From: an uncultured Coprococcus sp.
GTDB taxonomy: Bacteria > Bacillota_A > Clostridia > Lachnospirales > Lachnospiraceae
DNA length: 7,868 nt
Direction of reading: 5' to 3'
NCBI GenBank assembly: GCA_900767685.1
Contig: CAAGAB010000215.1
Location: 1-7,868, forward strand
In this document: piece after piece, positions 6,289 to 7,868 of the stretch
Numbering within the stretch: the stretch's first letter is position 1
Layout: every line of letters begins with the position of its first letter
The notes under the pieces: generated by a model
What the model saw: the letters and a program-made list of their open reading frames with translations, nothing else
Told to the model about the DNA's origin: nothing
Databases searched by the model: none
Position numbers and translations under genes: made by a program

Positions 6289-7868
6289 ATGGAAAAGTTA
6301 AATGAGATCGTGTCGGCGGTGGATGGATTTGTCTGGGGACCGGTCATGCTGGTGCTTCTGGTTGGAACGGGAATATTTCTGACGATCAGAACAGGATTTC
6401 TTCCTTGGAGGAACCTCGGCTATGCGCTGAAGAGTACACTTAGCAAGGAGGCAAGGACAAAGAGCAGAGGAACCGGAGACGTGTCACCATTTTCGGCACT
6501 GACCACCGCGCTTGCTGCAACCATAGGAACGGGAAATATCGTTGGTGTTGCAACGGCCATGGTATCGGGAGGTCCGGGAGCACTGGTGTGGATGTGGATA
6601 TCCGCAGCATTTGGTATGACATCCAAGTTCTCAGAGTGTATGCTTGCTATCAAGTACCGTGAGGTGAATGCCAAGGGCGAGATGAGCGGCGGTCCTATGT
6701 ACACTATGAAGAAAGCATTCAAGCATAAGAAGTTTGGTGCAGTGCTGGGCTGGCTGTTCGCACTCTTTGCAGTCATCGCCTCATTTGGAATAGGAAATAT
6801 GACACAGGCCAATTCCATATCCGAATCTCTTAGCAGCACATTCAGCGTGCCTACATATGTGACAGGAATCATACTTACGGTTTTTGCCCTTCTTATAATA
6901 GTTGGAGGAATCAAGACCATATCTAAGGTGTCATCAGTTGTTGTTCCTTTGATGGCGATATTCTATGTTGTAGCCGGACTTATTGTAATAATCGTCAATA
7001 TCCAGAATCTTCCGGCAGGAGTTGCCATGATATTCAAGATGGCATTCTCAGTCAAGGCAGTCGGTGGCGGTCTGTGTGGTACGATCACAGCAGCTATGAT
7101 GAACGCCATGAGATTCGGTGTTGCCAGAGGAGTATTCTCAAATGAAGCTGGAATGGGCTCGGCGGCCATCACAGCGGCAGCTGCCACAACAGACAATCCT
7201 GTCCGTCAGGGTTACATCAATATGACAGGTACATTCTGGGATACCATAGTAGTATGTACCATCACAGGTCTCTGTATTGCATCGTCGGGTGTGCTTGGTA
7301 TTACTGAGAACAGTACAAAGGGCAGCTATCAGGTGAGCGGAACTGAGGTTACTGTGGAGGCTGTTGATTCCGACAACAAGACTACCACAACGGATTATAC
7401 ATATGAATTCACAGATGACCAGCTCATTTTGACAGATACATCCAATTCGTCAAATCCCCTGACGCTTTCGGTTCTTTCATCCGATGAACTCAACAAGGAT
7501 GAGAATACAAAGCTTGCAAGTGAGCTTGTGGTGGAGGAGAGTCAGGCGACCATAGGAAGTCTTACCGGTACATGGACTGATGCAGCCGGAAACCATTATA
7601 CATTTGCTGAGGATGGGACATTTGCCTGCTCAACCGTCATAAAGGGTGCGGCTCTCACGATCCTGTCATTTGGCTCTGCGCTTGGCAAGGTGGGAGGCTG
7701 GCTCGTAACTATAGGAATTGTGCTCTTCGCATTCTCCACGATCCTTGGATGGGAGTATCACGGAGAGAAGGCGTTCGAGTACCTGTTCAAGTCGCACAAG
7801 TACAATATGATATACAGGATAGTGTTCTCGCTCGTTGTATACGTAGGCGCGACGATATCACTGGATCT
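6289..7868 (+). CDS. Sodium:alanine symporter (AGCS family) with a large extracellular insertion (3' partial)
   Basis: Secondary transporter importing alanine, or possibly glycine, with Na+ across the cytoplasmic membrane. The window ends after residue 526. Family marks: the broken-helix motif ATIGTGNIVGVATA (77-90), GGPGALVWMWISAAFG (94-109, the family signature with Val in place of the usual Phe), SGGPMYTM, and RGVFSNEAGMGSAA (280-293). Predicted helices run from residue 11 through an eighth helix ending about 335 (TGTFWDTIVV to SSGVLG). The gate region GAALTILSFGSALG (453-466) and ninth helix (about 469-485, FAFSTILGWEY following) come after the insertion. Normal members have about 450-490 residues in total; here 526 residues are reached with at least one helix still outside the window, which is explained by about 110 extra residues at 338-450. 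This insert is rich in Thr, Ser and Asp and beta-like. By analogy with the APC-fold structure of this family it should lie outside the cell. The start is set by a strong ribosome site. Confidence 0.97.
   Translation, partial: MEKLNEIVSAVDGFVWGPVMLVLLVGTGIFLTIRTGFLPWRNLGYALKSTLSKEARTKSRGTGDVSPFSALTTALAATIGTGNIVGVATAMVSGGPGALVWMWISAAFGMTSKFSECMLAIKYREVNAKGEMSGGPMYTMKKAFKHKKFGAVLGWLFALFAVIASFGIGNMTQANSISESLSSTFSVPTYVTGIILTVFALLIIVGGIKTISKVSSVVVPLMAIFYVVAGLIVIIVNIQNLPAGVAMIFKMAFSVKAVGGGLCGTITAAMMNAMRFGVARGVFSNEAGMGSAAITAAAATTDNPVRQGYINMTGTFWDTIVVCTITGLCIASSGVLGITENSTKGSYQVSGTEVTVEAVDSDNKTTTTDYTYEFTDDQLILTDTSNSSNPLTLSVLSSDELNKDENTKLASELVVEESQATIGSLTGTWTDAAGNHYTFAEDGTFACSTVIKGAALTILSFGSALGKVGGWLVTIGIVLFAFSTILGWEYHGEKAFEYLFKSHKYNMIYRIVFSLVVYVGATISLD

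Noticed and set aside
6420..6920. 166-codon open frame on the minus strand inside the symporter gene
   Set aside because: It is antisense to clear AGCS family motifs and has no ribosome site or promoter of its own.

Overview
The window looks like chromosome from a low-to-mid GC Firmicute, most likely a gut Lachnospiraceae (Coprococcus/Roseburia-like). This rests on strong AGGAGG-type ribosome sites, heavy use of AGA/ACA/GCA codons, a T-box leader in front of a eukaryote-like (type 2) isoleucyl-tRNA synthetase, and a Gln/Asn/Gly/Pro-rich membrane protein of a style common in that family. The genus is inference. I see no phage, insertion sequence, CRISPR, rRNA or tRNA signal.

Layout, all on the + strand. 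(1) 1-740: the 3' part of a gene for a single-pass membrane protein, with a tandem-repeat Gln/Asn-rich cytoplasmic arm and an acidic exported domain. (2) 741-959: noncoding, with a long imperfect hairpin near the stop codon. (3) 960-1246: sigma-A-type promoter and a complete T-box riboswitch (Stem I with AUC specifier, Stem III, antiterminator, terminator). (4) 1274-4444: ileS, 1056 codons, closed by a strong terminator at 4610-4658. (5) 4659-4886: AT-rich leader with a 10-bp direct repeat, a candidate promoter, and an 11-bp perfect inverted repeat that brackets this promoter. (6) 4887-6092: a membrane-tethered calcineurin-type metallophosphoesterase. (7) 6093-6288: short intergenic stretch. 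(8) 6289-7868: a sodium:alanine symporter (AGCS family) cut by the window edge.

The genes do not look like one operon: each has its own leader or long gap, and ileS has its own promoter and terminators. The ileS unit is a self-contained circuit in which uncharged tRNA-Ile should bind the leader and let transcription pass the 1210-1246 terminator. The other three genes encode envelope proteins with no evident shared pathway.

The most unusual observation is in the symporter. It carries about 110 extra residues between its eighth membrane helix and the following gate region. These residues read like a small lipocalin-like beta barrel whose N-terminal and C-terminal halves are swapped (a circular permutation). 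Also worth a second look are the inverted repeat around the phosphoesterase promoter, the divergent T-box bulge, and the 48-bp protein-coding repeats at the left edge.
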